NCBI GenBank assembly: GCA_030737835.1
Contig: CM060857.1
Location: 11,246,457-11,310,456 of the forward strand
Length of the DNA: 64,000 bases
Direction: 5' to 3'
From: Acorus gramineus
Lineage: Eukaryota; Streptophyta; Magnoliopsida; Acorales; Acoraceae
This document shows, in pieces, positions 50,216-62,069 of the stretch. The stretch's first letter is position 1. Each line of letters begins with the position of its first letter. The notes beneath the pieces are model-generated. The model did no database searches. It saw nothing but the letters and a program-made list of their open reading frames with translations, and was not told the origin of the DNA. Position numbers and translations under genes: made by a program.

Positions 50216-50483
50216 TAAATTCAATTTCATTTTATATAATTATATAATATATCTACATATATTATATTGTAATGTTTAGAAAATCCTTATATAAAATAGA
50301 AGTCCTATGTTTGTAATTATTAATAAAAAATATACAAATATGTAAGGGATAAATTCAATTTCATTTTATATAATTATATAATATATCTACATATATTATA
50401 TTGTAACGTTTAGAAAATCCTTATATAAAATAGAAGTCCTATGTTTGTAATTATTAATAAAAAATATACAAATATGTAAGGGA
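50216..50483. repeat. 134-bp tandem duplication in Helitron H2
   Basis: Two units start at 50216 and 50350, the same as in H1. Confidence 0.9.
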
Positions 50484-51213
50484 GATAAAATTGAACCAAA
50501 AATTAATATATACCCTTTCAACTACATGTTGTTTACCCTTAACAATTCATGAAAATCTATTCCCATAAAAAATTATTTTTGATCAGACATATTTACCCTT
50601 TCAAATTATTCTAATCTAAACATAAACTTTACGTAATATATGTTATATTACATGCACATTTTTATCCTTATATATTTTTGAGAGATTTAATAAATAATGA
50701 CAATCTATCAAATTATAAATTGAATCGTAAAGTTTATGTTTAAATCAATGTATTTAAATTATTACAAAATCATAATATATATTATATTACATGCACATGT
50801 TACCACATTAATCTATATATATTAAATTTCATTAATAAAATTATATAAAAATTATTAACTTTTTATATACAATAGTATATAAATTTTTCCATTTTGTCTG
50901 TAATTTTTTATCAGACATTTTTACCCTTTCAAATTATTCCAATCTAAATTATAGAAAAAACGTAATATATGTTATATTACATGCACATTTTTATTCTTAT
51001 ATATATATTTGTGAGAGATTTAATAAATAATGACAATCTATCAAATTATAAATTGTATCGTGAAGTTTATGTTTAAATCAATGTATCTAAATTATTACAA
51101 AATCCTAATATATATAATATTACATGCACATGTTACCATATTAACCTATATATATTAAATTTTATTAATTAAATTATATATATAAAGTTACATGTATCTT
51201 ATGATCCACCTGT

Positions 51214-51288
51214 TACACACACACACACACACGCACACACACAACATGTATCTATGATCCACCTGTTACACACACACACACACACACA
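51214..51288. repeat. (AC)n tracts in Helitron H2
   Basis: Two AC runs (51214-51242 and 51269-51288) follow duplicated GATCCACCTGTTACAC segments, so the motif-plus-repeat has itself been duplicated in tandem. H1 has it once (12288-12316). Confidence 0.85.
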
Positions 51289-51340
51289 TATAAAGTTACA
51301 TGTATGCCCCTTTGTTTTTTTTCTCTCCGTCAAGAATGAT

Positions 51341-51937
51341 CGACGAAGATGCTGTTACAACCCCTTTTTTTTTTTCTCTCCGTCAAGAATGATCGACGAA
51401 GACGCTGTTACAAAGGAAGAACAGTTGTCAATACAAAACCAGGGCATCCCCTTTAAAACCCCTCATCTTCTCCGGCATGTCAATCGACACCCTTCCAAAA
51501 ACGGACGCATTCATTCGCACGGCATTGAGGAGCTCCAGCGGCAACACACGATCATCCCCATCCCTATTTATGTGGATCCATTGTCGATCTCTCCTTTCTG
51601 TAAAAAAAAAAAAACTGCCATTACGAAGGTTCGGTCAGTATATATCATGCACACTTTGATTCACAAATGTTAATTTTTTTCATTTAATCCCCCTTTTTTG
51701 GTTTAATTTTGGTTGTTCTTCAATTTTTTTTAATGGTCTTCTCATCGTTATGTATGAGGAAAATAATTATGCACACTTTGATTCACACGATTAGCATGTT
51801 CTGAATTTTTTTTACCCTTCTGAATCAATGTTTGCAATTTTTCTTCTTATTCTTGCATCTTGTCTTTCATTCTTAGTTGTAACACAAAAGTGAAAATAAG
51901 AAATCTAATACAAAATATATTGTTTTGCTCTTAACAG
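51341..51937 (+). other. Unassigned segment with repeated leader motif
   Basis: AATGATCGACGAAGA(T/C)GCTGTTACAA occurs twice about 68 bp apart (51335 and 51388), each after a T run and CTCTCCGTCAAG. A GC-richer stretch follows to 51600. A 139-codon open frame (51254-51673) matches no family I know. It could be a leader or captured exon. Confidence 0.35.
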
Positions 51938-51991
51938 ATTCTTCTTCGTTTCTCTATTGTGGTTGGACGTAGGACAGGTGTGCATATTGTG
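51938..51991 (+). pseudogene. Diverged paralogue of exon-like X2
   Basis: A 54-bp open piece with AG before and GTGAGT after reads ILLRFSIVVGRRTGVHIV, matching ILLCLANLVGSTIGTHEV of X2 in length, frame and splice sites. The following intron (AATGTTTGCTTACGTC) is also related to that at 21478. This is an old paralogue, much older than the near-identical copies. Confidence 0.5.
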
Positions 51992-52429
51992 GTGAGTGCC
52001 TTGATTAAAATAATGTTTGCTTACGTCATTTTTTCATATTGCAACTATGAGTTGTTTGAATATTCATTTTTTTGTTGGATGAAGATTTTAGAATTTTTTT
52101 TAATTTTTTTTGCAATGTGATTTTCATGAATTTCAGCTCAGGCAAGTGAGAAGATTGGTCTTTTGCTTTTGCTTGTAATTAAAATTTACAATTACTTTTG
52201 CTTTTGCTTTTAGAAGTTGTTTGCTTTTGCTTTTGCAAGTATGCCTTCTCTAGCTAAACAATTACATATTAGAGTTGAAGAAAAAAAATGGTTTCAATGA
52301 ATTTTTACTTCTTTACTGTGTGTGACTTGTTATGGTTGCTAAATGAATCATATTGGACTTGTTATGGCTGCTAAATGAAGAGGACATGAGCAAAAGAGGT
52401 GTACCACAGTCTCTTTCTCTTGCAAGCAT

Positions 52430-52880
52430 GAGGTGCATGAATTGGGTTCACCTTCAATCCATCCAGCTCCGTAGGCCTTGGTCATTAGCTTTTCTCTATA
52501 CATCAACTACATATGCACTTCACCTTTAAAATGCTTTAATTATCCAGATCTGTTTCTATTTTCTCATGATCTCAATATGTGGTGCTCTATCTTATTTCTC
52601 AGCCATTCATAGATTTGCTTGATAACAAAAGATGCAAGTTTCCCAATTCTGGTCCCAACTTAGCCTAGATTTCATTCCTCAATCTGCAATCAATGAGCAA
52701 ATATTCAGTATTTTCCTCTTCACACCCATGCAATTTACTAATGAGAGATCCTCCAGATGCTGAAGCAACCTGGTTCACTTTAGTACACATTTTGTTAAGA
52801 CAGAGGGTCGCTTGTGCATTTAGGGGATATCTGGTCCTCCAAGAATCCGTCAACAGCCTAACATCTACCCCTCCAGTCAG
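52430..52880 (-). mobile_element. LINE remnant (reverse transcriptase C-terminal zinc finger)
   Basis: On the minus strand a frame reads YPLNAQATLCLNKMCTKVNQ, then LHGCEEENTEYLLIDCRL followed by NEIWAKLG. The C..E.ENTEHLLIDC.L...IW pattern is the zf-RVT region at the end of plant L1-type reverse transcriptases. Only this fragment is kept, with stops either side. Confidence 0.6.
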
Positions 52881-52950
52881 ATCAACAACCCCTGTGACCC
52901 CTCAACAAAATTTTTGTAGAAAAGAGTTAAATGAGAACCCCAGTTTTCAT

Positions 52951-53611
52951 CTTTTCCACCTCACGTCATCCTTCTCATGCAAAAGTAGGCTTAGAGGAAT
53001 TCCTACCTCCATCATCTCTGTTTCAATTAGGTCTCTCCCTTGCCTTGGACACCACGCAATGCAACAGCCTCCTCCACCCGTAAATATTTCTGTTTACCTT
53101 TTCCAACCACAAACAAACACTCTAGACAGTAAACTACAGCGCATATCAAACTGCGCATATCATTCTCCATTTTTAGTGCCACTGGACCATCTTGTCAAGA
53201 TGGCTCAATATATCCGATTAGTTCATAGGTTTCAAGGTTCATTTGGTTTAAATTTAGAATCCAAAATAGTTTGCACAGAAAATCTAACTTAGTTACGCAT
53301 ACCAAGTGGAATCTGTATATTACGTCCAATTAATGAGTTGTTTAAATAACTGCAACATTAGTCTACCTCAATCTCAATTGTAGATATCTAACAAAAATGT
53401 ACTGTACCATCATAAGATATTTTCTGACTATCACAGTGTATGCTAGATCTTTTAGAAATGAATTGACAGCATGATGCATTTTAGAGACAAAACAAAAAAC
53501 AAAAAAAAAATGATGACAACCATTAGATAGCATCCAGCAGAATTCCTATGAGTTTCCCAAAAAAACATCCAGCAAAGAACAACACTAGATTGACTACTTT
53601 CAACAGATTAA
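52951..53611. repeat. Extra partial block D
   Basis: Matches 20713-21377. It ends where the sequence changes from ATTAACTT to GAAAGTTTC, leading into the SQE/RPA block. The left copy of the big duplication keeps only its last 540 bp (29692-30231). Confidence 0.85.
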
Positions 53612-54454
53612 CTTTGAAAGTTTCATCACTTAGCAATCGCCAAAAATGTACCTTACCTGTTTTAAATTGATAGATTGGAGATAGCCATTAATGGCAATCA
53701 CACCAAAATCAGACAATGTCGAGGAAGCAAAACCTTCTAGCAAAACTTTGTTGGAGCCAAACCCATACATTAGCACACCAAATCCAACCCTGCAAGAATG
53801 TGTGATATTTAGAGTGAAAGCCAACCTTCTCCTCACCAAAAAAAAAAGAAGAAAAAAGAATGTGAATGATATAATATCCAGAAATTCTACAAGTAGGTCA
53901 TATGAGATAGCAGTATTTTCAAGAAGAAAAATGCGCCAGAGGAGAAAAAAAAAAAAGGTGCTGTTGAGGAATGTGGTTATGAATTTCTTTATTATTTGAT
54001 ATTTTGTATATTAGGATTTATCTGGACCTATGTTAAGTAAAATCATACATGAGCAGACCAAATCCAAACCTGCAAGAATATATGATATTTAGAGTGAAAG
54101 CCAACCTTCTCCTCACAAAAAAAAAGAAAAAAAGAATGTGAATGATATACATCACCAGTTGCTTTATTTTCTTCCGGAGTTGAATATTTGCAAGTTCAAA
54201 ACAGACATCCCATGCTAACTTTCTTGATCACTAAGACAATAAAAAAAATTTAATCAAAATCTCCCCAATGCAGATCTTTCACTAATACGTAGGGGGGTTG
54301 TTCCAACTCCAATGAAACAGTATCTAATCTACTGTTCATCTTGATCTTTCCTATAATTCATGGCTATGAATTAATTCTGATACAATGGAGGTTTTGTTAA
54401 GCACCGAGTCCTTCAATTTTTTTTCCTTGAATGAGCTTTTAGTTGTTATACTAA

Positions 54455-54589
<135 letters not shown>

Positions 54590-54893
54590 TAGCTTTTGAC
54601 AATTGTGAAGCCTAAAAGTTCTTATCCTTCTACGGATCGGGCATGCAACACCATTATCTTTCCCTTTGTTCCAAAAGGCGAGCGAAAGCGGCGAAGTCCA
54701 AGCCATAATACAATTTGAACTACTTTTTAAACTACTTTTTAAAAGAGTTGATTGTTTTGTTGCCTTGTAGTTGTTGTTTTTCCATCTACATTTTTTGGGT
54801 TGTGTAACATTTATTACCTCATTTTTATGGTCATCTACAGTTGATATGAACAGTGATTTTTTTAAAAAAATTATTAGACAAGAGGGTGAAAAA

Positions 54894-57092
54894 ATGACGT
54901 ATGCTCGTGAAGATTTGGCTGGTCATCCTACACCGTTAAATGCTCTGAAATTTTATGACAAGATATGGAATATTAAGGTCCGAGTTATAAGACGAGGATC
55001 CATAGAAACATACAACAACCAAAAAGGGTCTGGGGAGATATGGAAAGTGATCGTAATAGATGATGAGGTTAGTAATGTGTACATGGTTTTATGTTTTCAT
55101 TACAATTTCATTTTTTAAAGTTTTTTCAACTAACATGTACAGGGGACTAGAATGCAAGCAATAATGTTCAAAGAGGCGATCTCAAAATTCAATGCATTGC
55201 TATTAAAAGATAAGACGTACTATATTTCTAACGGAATGGTCAAACCAGTTCACCCAAATTATGCCTATGTTAACAAAATGGAGCTATCACTCACAATTCA
55301 TACACACATTGAGGAATTAGAAAGCGATTTGATTTTTCAAAAATCCATATATGATTTCACACCACTGAAGAACATTATTCAGAGTCGAAAAGTGGACGAG
55401 CAATTTGGTATGTATACTAAAACTTTTAAAATACAACAAATAGTTTATTTAATATTCAAACATGAAGACTATTAATAATTGCTGTGTATTTCATGCAGAC
55501 ACTATAGCTTTTGTGTTAAATGTGAGGACTACATATAGAATGGGGAAAGATAAGGAACGTCCACCAACAAGAGTTCGAGAAATTATCATTAAAGATATAG
55601 AGTAGAATCCTATGAAACTTCATGTTATTATCATGTAACATATATATACAACAAGTAAATAATGTTTTTCTTTCATTTGTACCAACAGGTCAGAATCAAT
55701 TAAACTCAGATTGTGGGGTGACCTCGCTGACAATGAAGGAGAAGAATTAGAGGAATTGATCGCAGACAATCCTATAATTGCAATTTCAAGAGCAAAGGCT
55801 ACCATGTCCGATGGTAATACACTCTACTTGGCCTTATACTTAACTATGCCTAATGACAGACATACCTACTCATTAAGTTTATAAATTAGCTTAGAAGATA
55901 AATGAATATAAGCTTCATAACGGAGTTTGTTCTTTATATTAACACATATTTCATTACAATTGTACTGGATCATATCAGCGATTTGATACCGGTTCATGTT
56001 CTTTTTTAAAATTATATTTGTTATTTTGTATAACAAAGTATAATTTTCATCCAGGTGAATTTTGTATCAACTCAGGAATACCTACAACAATTGAAATCAA
56101 CCCATCAATTCAACAAGCTAATGAGCTCAGACAACGGTATCATATGGATTTTATTACATAATTTTATTGGTTTTCTGATATTTATTGGTTTTCAAAGATT
56201 TCTTAAGTTATATTATGCAATCAAATTATTAACATTATAATAAACAGTTTCATATCTTTGAAGAAAAGTGGGGACCACAAATTTTTCCTCTTGCCCACAA
56301 AGACGGTGAGAGATACCACTGAAATGACAATCGATCAAATTATCCGTGAAGGCACATCTCAAGTCAAGGTATATATGAATTATAAAACATATACACACAC
56401 ATATATATAACAGGTGTATTGTACAAATGAAATAATTATTATGAATAATTAACTTTTCAAAGTTAATTGAAATTGCAGACTACTTTCTGCTCATTCCAAG
56501 CAAACATCATGAGCATTGAAAACAAAAGGGAACCATATTACAATGCATGCAAGAAATGTTATAGTAAGGTTGACATGAAAGAAGGCGTAGTGGAATGCTA
56601 TAAATGTAAAAAAATTGATGTCGAATGCAATCAAAGGTACGTATTATAGAATAAATAGTTATACTACTCATATGACAACTTATTACTTCTGTTGATTTCA
56701 GGTACATCTTAAAGCTTATCGTAACTGATGGTGAACAAAGTATTAAGATTACCATATTTGATGATTCAGAGATGTTAATTGGTTGTCCAGTCTCAGAATA
56801 TATGAGCATGAATGGGGAGGTACGGTGAGCAATTAATTACAAATTTTTAAATAGTTCAATCACTAAATACATTCTTATGTTATTACAGAAAGACATGCAA
56901 TCCAAATTTAATAGGAATTTGATCTCGTGCGTCGGGAAGAAATATGAGTTCTACACAAAAGCCAATAAAATAAGTGAGGATGACAGAGCTATGGGACGTT
57001 GGATTGCTCAATATATAGAGCGTATCGATGACGTAGAAGATGAAGACATCAACAAGGACGATGGATGCCAAAACAAAAGAAGAAAATTATAA
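54894..57092 (+). CDS. RPA70-like single-stranded DNA-binding protein, unbroken copy
   Basis: Nine exons (54894-55067, 55143-55407, 55499-55601, 55689-55813, 56055-56136, 56248-56368, 56479-56636, 56702-56819, 56889-57092) have GT-AG borders and join in phase to 449 aa without a stop. The start was set at MTYARED; a longer in-frame ATG exists upstream. The N-terminal part (GHPTPLNALKFYDKIWN, WKVIVIDDE, GTRMQAIMFKEAISKF) is the first OB fold of the RPA1/DUF223 type; REIIIKDIESESIKLRLWGD is the second; exon 7 has a zinc ribbon (CKKCYSKVD ... CYKCKK) as in the RPA1 C-terminal fold; the tail ends acidic then KRRKL, a likely nuclear signal. Such genes are typical Helitron cargo and are thought to bind single strands during rolling-circle transposition. 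The Rep/helicase partner is not in the window. Confidence 0.8.
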
Positions 57093-58483
57093 TATCAAAA
57101 TATCATCGCTCTTACTCATGTTTTTATGTTTACTTGTTTCACTTAATAAGGAAGACTTTTCAGAGTTTATGTTTTAATGAGTGTTGTATGTTTATGAACA
57201 TTTGTCATTTCGATTGTTTAACGTATAGCTGATGTTATACATTTGAGGATGTCAAATGTTTGGAAAAAAAATTATAATCCATGGTGCCTATTCATGTACT
57301 ATTTAATATTATAAATTAATAAAATAAAAAATATAATATGCTTATTTTGATTGTTCTTCTTCTTTCAATTTTCATTATGGGCTAATCATTATTATATATC
57401 AGCTAAAAAAAATTAATTAATATTATATTCATCACCTATATATTTTATTATTATTATTATTATTATTATGTTATACTGTTCATTTATTTATGGGTTCCAA
57501 TAATTAGGTTTTACTTCTTCATTATAAGAATTATTTTTTTCGTCGCTGCTGCTCAAGTGAAAGAAGACACATAATATTAATACATCTTATTAACCAGGAT
57601 TAACATGTTCATTATTTAGCCCAAACATTCTACATTGACAATTTCTTTAATATTGAAAAGTTGTATCGTGTTATTAAGTTCTCCATTACATTCAGATGTG
57701 GCCAAAGAAGCGTGTTCTATGTGTCTGTGTATTCTTCAAATTATTATTATATGTGTAAAATTATGAAATCTATTTACAAATATTTTTATTATAGGTATTA
57801 TATATATAATATTATTCAGAATTAATATATAATCTATTGAAGTGCTTTGATTCACAGACCATTGAAGTGCTTCATCGGCCATACATGAGGTGAAAATTAA
57901 ATTTTTGAATCTCTTTTTGTCTTTTTATGTATCTCAACTGTTCCTAATATCAATCCTCATCTCTAAAAAAATACGTAATTGGGAATCTAACATCTGTAAT
58001 CCTCTCCTCTCCTCTATCAACACTTCGAAAATATAGAATTTTTAACTTTTACTTTATTGTCATTGTTACTAATTTATTTAAAGTTTAAAATATTTGTGTA
58101 AATATCTAAAATAATTAAATCATTCAACATTTTCAGACTATGGAACCTCGTTAATGTCAAATTTAAAATGTATGTATTGCTTATTAGATTTATGTTTTGA
58201 CATATTTTTTGGTGAATTATCAATATGAAATATCACGTATTGTTTTAAAATATAATAATTATTTTTTAAATTATTCAATAATATGTTTTATATGAATGTT
58301 TTTATTTTATTTTATACACATTTTAAATCTATGCTATTGAAAAAAAAAATGATAAAACTTTGAAAAATATTTATATAAATCACATTAGGCCCCCATTTAA
58401 AAAAAAATGGCTCCGCCACTGCTATAACTGTCACAAAACTCTTATACATGATAGAAGCTCTATGCATTTCATTATTAATAAAA

Positions 58484-58764
58484 GGGAAAATCCATAAAAC
58501 CACCTGTAATTTTGTAAATATTCATATAACCCCTTGTAAACACACCATAAATGTGAATAACCCCCTGCTATTAAATTTTTTTCACATAGTGCAAATATTC
58601 AATCCATATCTCATTTTCTAAACAAAGTTTAACAAATATGTATTCTTTTAATTTAACCCTAAAAAAATAACAAAGATTAACATAGGTAATATGAATGTAT
58701 TGAGCTTACAGGGGGTTAATATAAATATCCGGAAGATTACAAGGGGGTTATATGGATTTTACCC
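58484..58764. mobile_element. MITE copy in block C copy 3
   Basis: Same ends and place as in the other three block C copies. Confidence 0.7.
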
Positions 58765-60470
58765 TTAATAAAAATAAATAAATTGATCCTCTTCTTCATC
58801 TCTTCAACTCTCCGTCGATTTGTTACCCACATCGGCCACGAGACACTCTTCCGCTAATTAAAACCGTCCTCTCCAGATAGGAAACAAAAATCCAAACCAC
58901 CGGTCTCCTCCACAACCCTAGGTCCGATCGGTCTCGTCAATCGAGTTCGACAGATGCACGGGGACATGCACAGCCCTGGCTTTCACGGCCTCCTCTGCAA
59001 CCCCGGAGCAGGGGATGCCGCAGGTAATTCATATGAAGATTTATCTGTTTTAAATTTGTTTGGGTTATCTGTAAGTTGATTTGATGGGGTTTGTTGTGCG
59101 TGTCTAATAAGAGGTTTAAGGTTTTTCATGTAAATTAATTTTTTCCATTGAGCCTGTGTGAGATCTTGCCTCTGCATATATGCGTGTCTTCTGTTTTGAA
59201 TTACCAGTAATCTACACATTTGGTAATGATCCCTAAAAAAATGTTCGGCAACACCGGGTAGGCTTACAATGTCTGAATTTAAGAGTAGTATACTGAGTGT
59301 ATAGTTCCTTGCAGTCATTCGATTTAGGTAGAGTTAAAATGGCTTCTTTTTCTCGGTTCTTGTATTTCTAAAAAATATCTTCTTTAGATAACACATTTTT
59401 TTTTTCAGGAGTGACATAAGATTATTCACCTTTCTGAATAGGTAATTTTTTTTTGTAGGTTATTATGTTATTCTCATTGGGAAACATCAAAGATAGTTTT
59501 TGGTTGTTTAGTTAACTTTTAAACCAATTTTAAAAATGATATTAATACATCATATTAATAACATTAACACATGTTCTTAACCAGGATTAACATCTTCATT
59601 ATTAAGCCCAAACCTTATACCCTGAGGATTTCTTCACGAATCGAATGTTGTACTGTGTTGTTAAGTTTATGTTTACATTTGTATGAAGGCAAAGCCTTCC
59701 TTTCTATCTTGTTACTCAAAAAATGGAAAGAAGAAATCTGATATAATTTGCATATTTTTGCATCATGCCTTCCTTTTCCACCTCACGTCATCCTTCTCAT
59801 GCAAAAGTAGGCTTAGAGGAATTCCTACCTCCATCATCTCTGTTTCAATTAGGTCTCTCCCTTGCCTTGGACACCACGCAATGCAACAGCCTCCTCCACC
59901 CATAAATATTTCTGTTTACCTTTTCCAACCACAAACAAACACTCTAGACAGTAAACTACAGCGCATATCAAACTGCGCATATCATTCTCCATTTTTAGTG
60001 CCACTGGACCATCTTGTCAAGATGGCTCAATATATCCAATCAGTTCATAGGTTTCAAGGTTCATTTGGTTTAAATTTAGAATCCAAAATAGTTTGCACAG
60101 AAAATCTAACTTAGTTACGCATACCAAGTGGAATCTGTATATTACGTCCAATTAATGAGTTGTTTAAATAACTGCAACATTAGTCTACCTCAATCTCAAT
60201 TGTAGATATCTAACAAAAATGTACTTACCATCATAAGATATTTTCTGACTATCACAGTGTATGCTAGATCTTTTAGAAATGAATTGACAGCATGATGCAT
60301 TTTAGAGACAAAACAAAAAACAAAAAAAAATTGATGACAACCATTAGATAGCATCCAGCAGAATTCCTATGAGTTTCCCAAAAAAACATCCAGCAAAGAA
60401 CAACACTAGATTGACTACTTTCAACAGATTAACTTAGAATGTACTTTAAATATTGTTTTTTTCTTAACAG

Positions 60471-60524
60471 ATTCTTCTTTGTCTCGCTAATCTGGTTGGA
60501 AGTACCATAGGAACACATGAGGTG
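60471..60524 (+). pseudogene. Exon-like segment X2 (copy 3)
   Basis: Same 18 codons and splice sites as at 21412. No X3 or X4 follows in this copy. Confidence 0.5.
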
Positions 60525-60901
60525 GTAAGTACCAAAATTAAATGAATGTTTGCTTACATCCTTAATTCATATTGCGACTATGAGGTATTTGAACTCTTAT
60601 TTTTTTCCTTCATAGAATATTTCTTTCTTACCTTTTCTGCTTATATACTAAATTTCCATTGCTCAAAAACAATTCACAAGTGTACGAATGTTTATGTCAA
60701 ATTGTTATTACTCTTAGGAGCCAATTGGATACAGTTTTCTAAAGAAGTTCTTGTTGATTATGAATTATAACATTTTGTAGGAAATAATCTTCTAACAATA
60801 ATTACACAAAAGGAGAGTAATTGAATAATAGATTGATTATATGAAGCGTTTCAAAACCCATATGGGCTTATGATCAGATAATTTAAGGATTAAATTTTAA
60901 A

Positions 60902-62046
60902 AACATTTTAAAAACAACGTTTTAAAAATCTGCATCTACGACGCCCCAACGCAACCCTTTCATAGAAGCAAGTTTTCACAATGTGTTTTCAAATCAAATG
61001 CGTGTCAATCTAATGTTTTATTTTTCCCCTTTGAAGAGTGGAACCATAGCAACCCGAACACAGGAGAATTGGGGGAGTGAAGTCTCCTATAAAAAAGTGT
61101 ATGTATTCATGTGCTCAAAAGGTTGGTCTTGGGTTTTTCTGGGCTATTTCTATATCCTCTTCGTGTATGAGTTATATAAGATTATAATAAAATTGGATGA
61201 GTGAATGTCAATGCTCATATGTGTTTTCTTACATGGATTTGATGCAGTCTCATTTGTTTTTAGATAAATGGATTGTATTAAGGCATCGTTTGGAACCTTG
61301 TCAAAATTAGTTTTTAGATAATTGTTTCTAAACAGGGTTTTTGAAATTTAACTTTTAGGATTTTGGTTTTAATAATGTGTTAAAAGTCAATGAAACAGCT
61401 GGTTCAAAACAACTTTTATGGAAACACCAATTTTTGGAACCAAACTGGACCTAAGAGCGTACGCTGCTACCTTAAATAATAATAATAAAAAATGTCATGT
61501 AATGCAGTCTGGCCCTCTCTCTAGCATCATCTATCTCTGCCATTGTTTTCGTCTTTTGGTAGATAAGTGTTTTTTTATGGTTAAATGTTATCCTAAATTA
61601 GCGGGAGTAGAACTAAAACCTAGGACCTCTCAGTTAAGAGGGATTACCTCTGCCAACCTACTAAGAGGTGGTTTGGTTCCCCACCTCCAATTCGACCCTT
61701 CACACATTGCATTTGCCTCTTTTTTTGTGCGACCTTTGGGAAGTGATGGAAATCGTTCAAGTCCATTGAGCGTCATGACCAATTTATCCCCATATTGATC
61801 AGACTCACCACTACCTTGAATCAAATCTCAACTCCCCAAACTATTTTCCTCTGAAATCCACTTGATGTCGACGATCTTGGATTTCCATATCATTTGAGTT
61901 TGTAATCCCCAACAGAAAAGAACTGCCTATTTGTAACTAACGTGTTCATAAAAGCCTTCCATTGTCCCAGTTTCTTTACATGTTCTACAAATGGTATGTC
62001 TAACATTTCATTTATTATTATTATTCATGTTTCTTTTCTTATGCAG
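60902..62046 (+). promoter_or_regulatory. Upstream region of KS2
   Basis: Matches 23161-24305 at a constant offset of 37741, with a handful of base changes, so both KS genes have almost the same proximal promoter. DNA further upstream differs (block E and spacer before KS1, block D before KS2). Confidence 0.5.
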
Positions 62047-62069
62047 CATCTTCTGATCTTGGATCACAC

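Larger units (their letters stand above)
49994..51340 (+). mobile_element. Helitron H2, 5' part
   Basis: It starts TCTATATCTATAT after A (49993) and matches Helitron H1 from its first base through the 134-bp tandem repeat, the TGCACATGTTACC region and the GATCCACCTGTTACACAC region, to the CTCCGTCAAGA near 51335. The GC-rich TIR element of H1 is absent. No CTAG end with hairpin is found further right in the window, so the 3' end is lost, rearranged or outside. Further right, the RPA70-like gene and block C follow in the same order as in H1. Confidence 0.8.
57895..60901. repeat. Blocks C-D, copy 3
   Basis: It contains the MITE (58484-58764), exon-like X1 (58954-59023) and X2 (60471-60524). It ends directly at the KS2 unit, so blocks E and the 22776-23160 spacer found before KS1 are missing here. 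Confidence 0.88.

Noticed and set aside
51254-51673. 139-codon frame after Helitron H2
   Set aside because: Starts in an AC microsatellite and has no known family; kept only as an unassigned segment.
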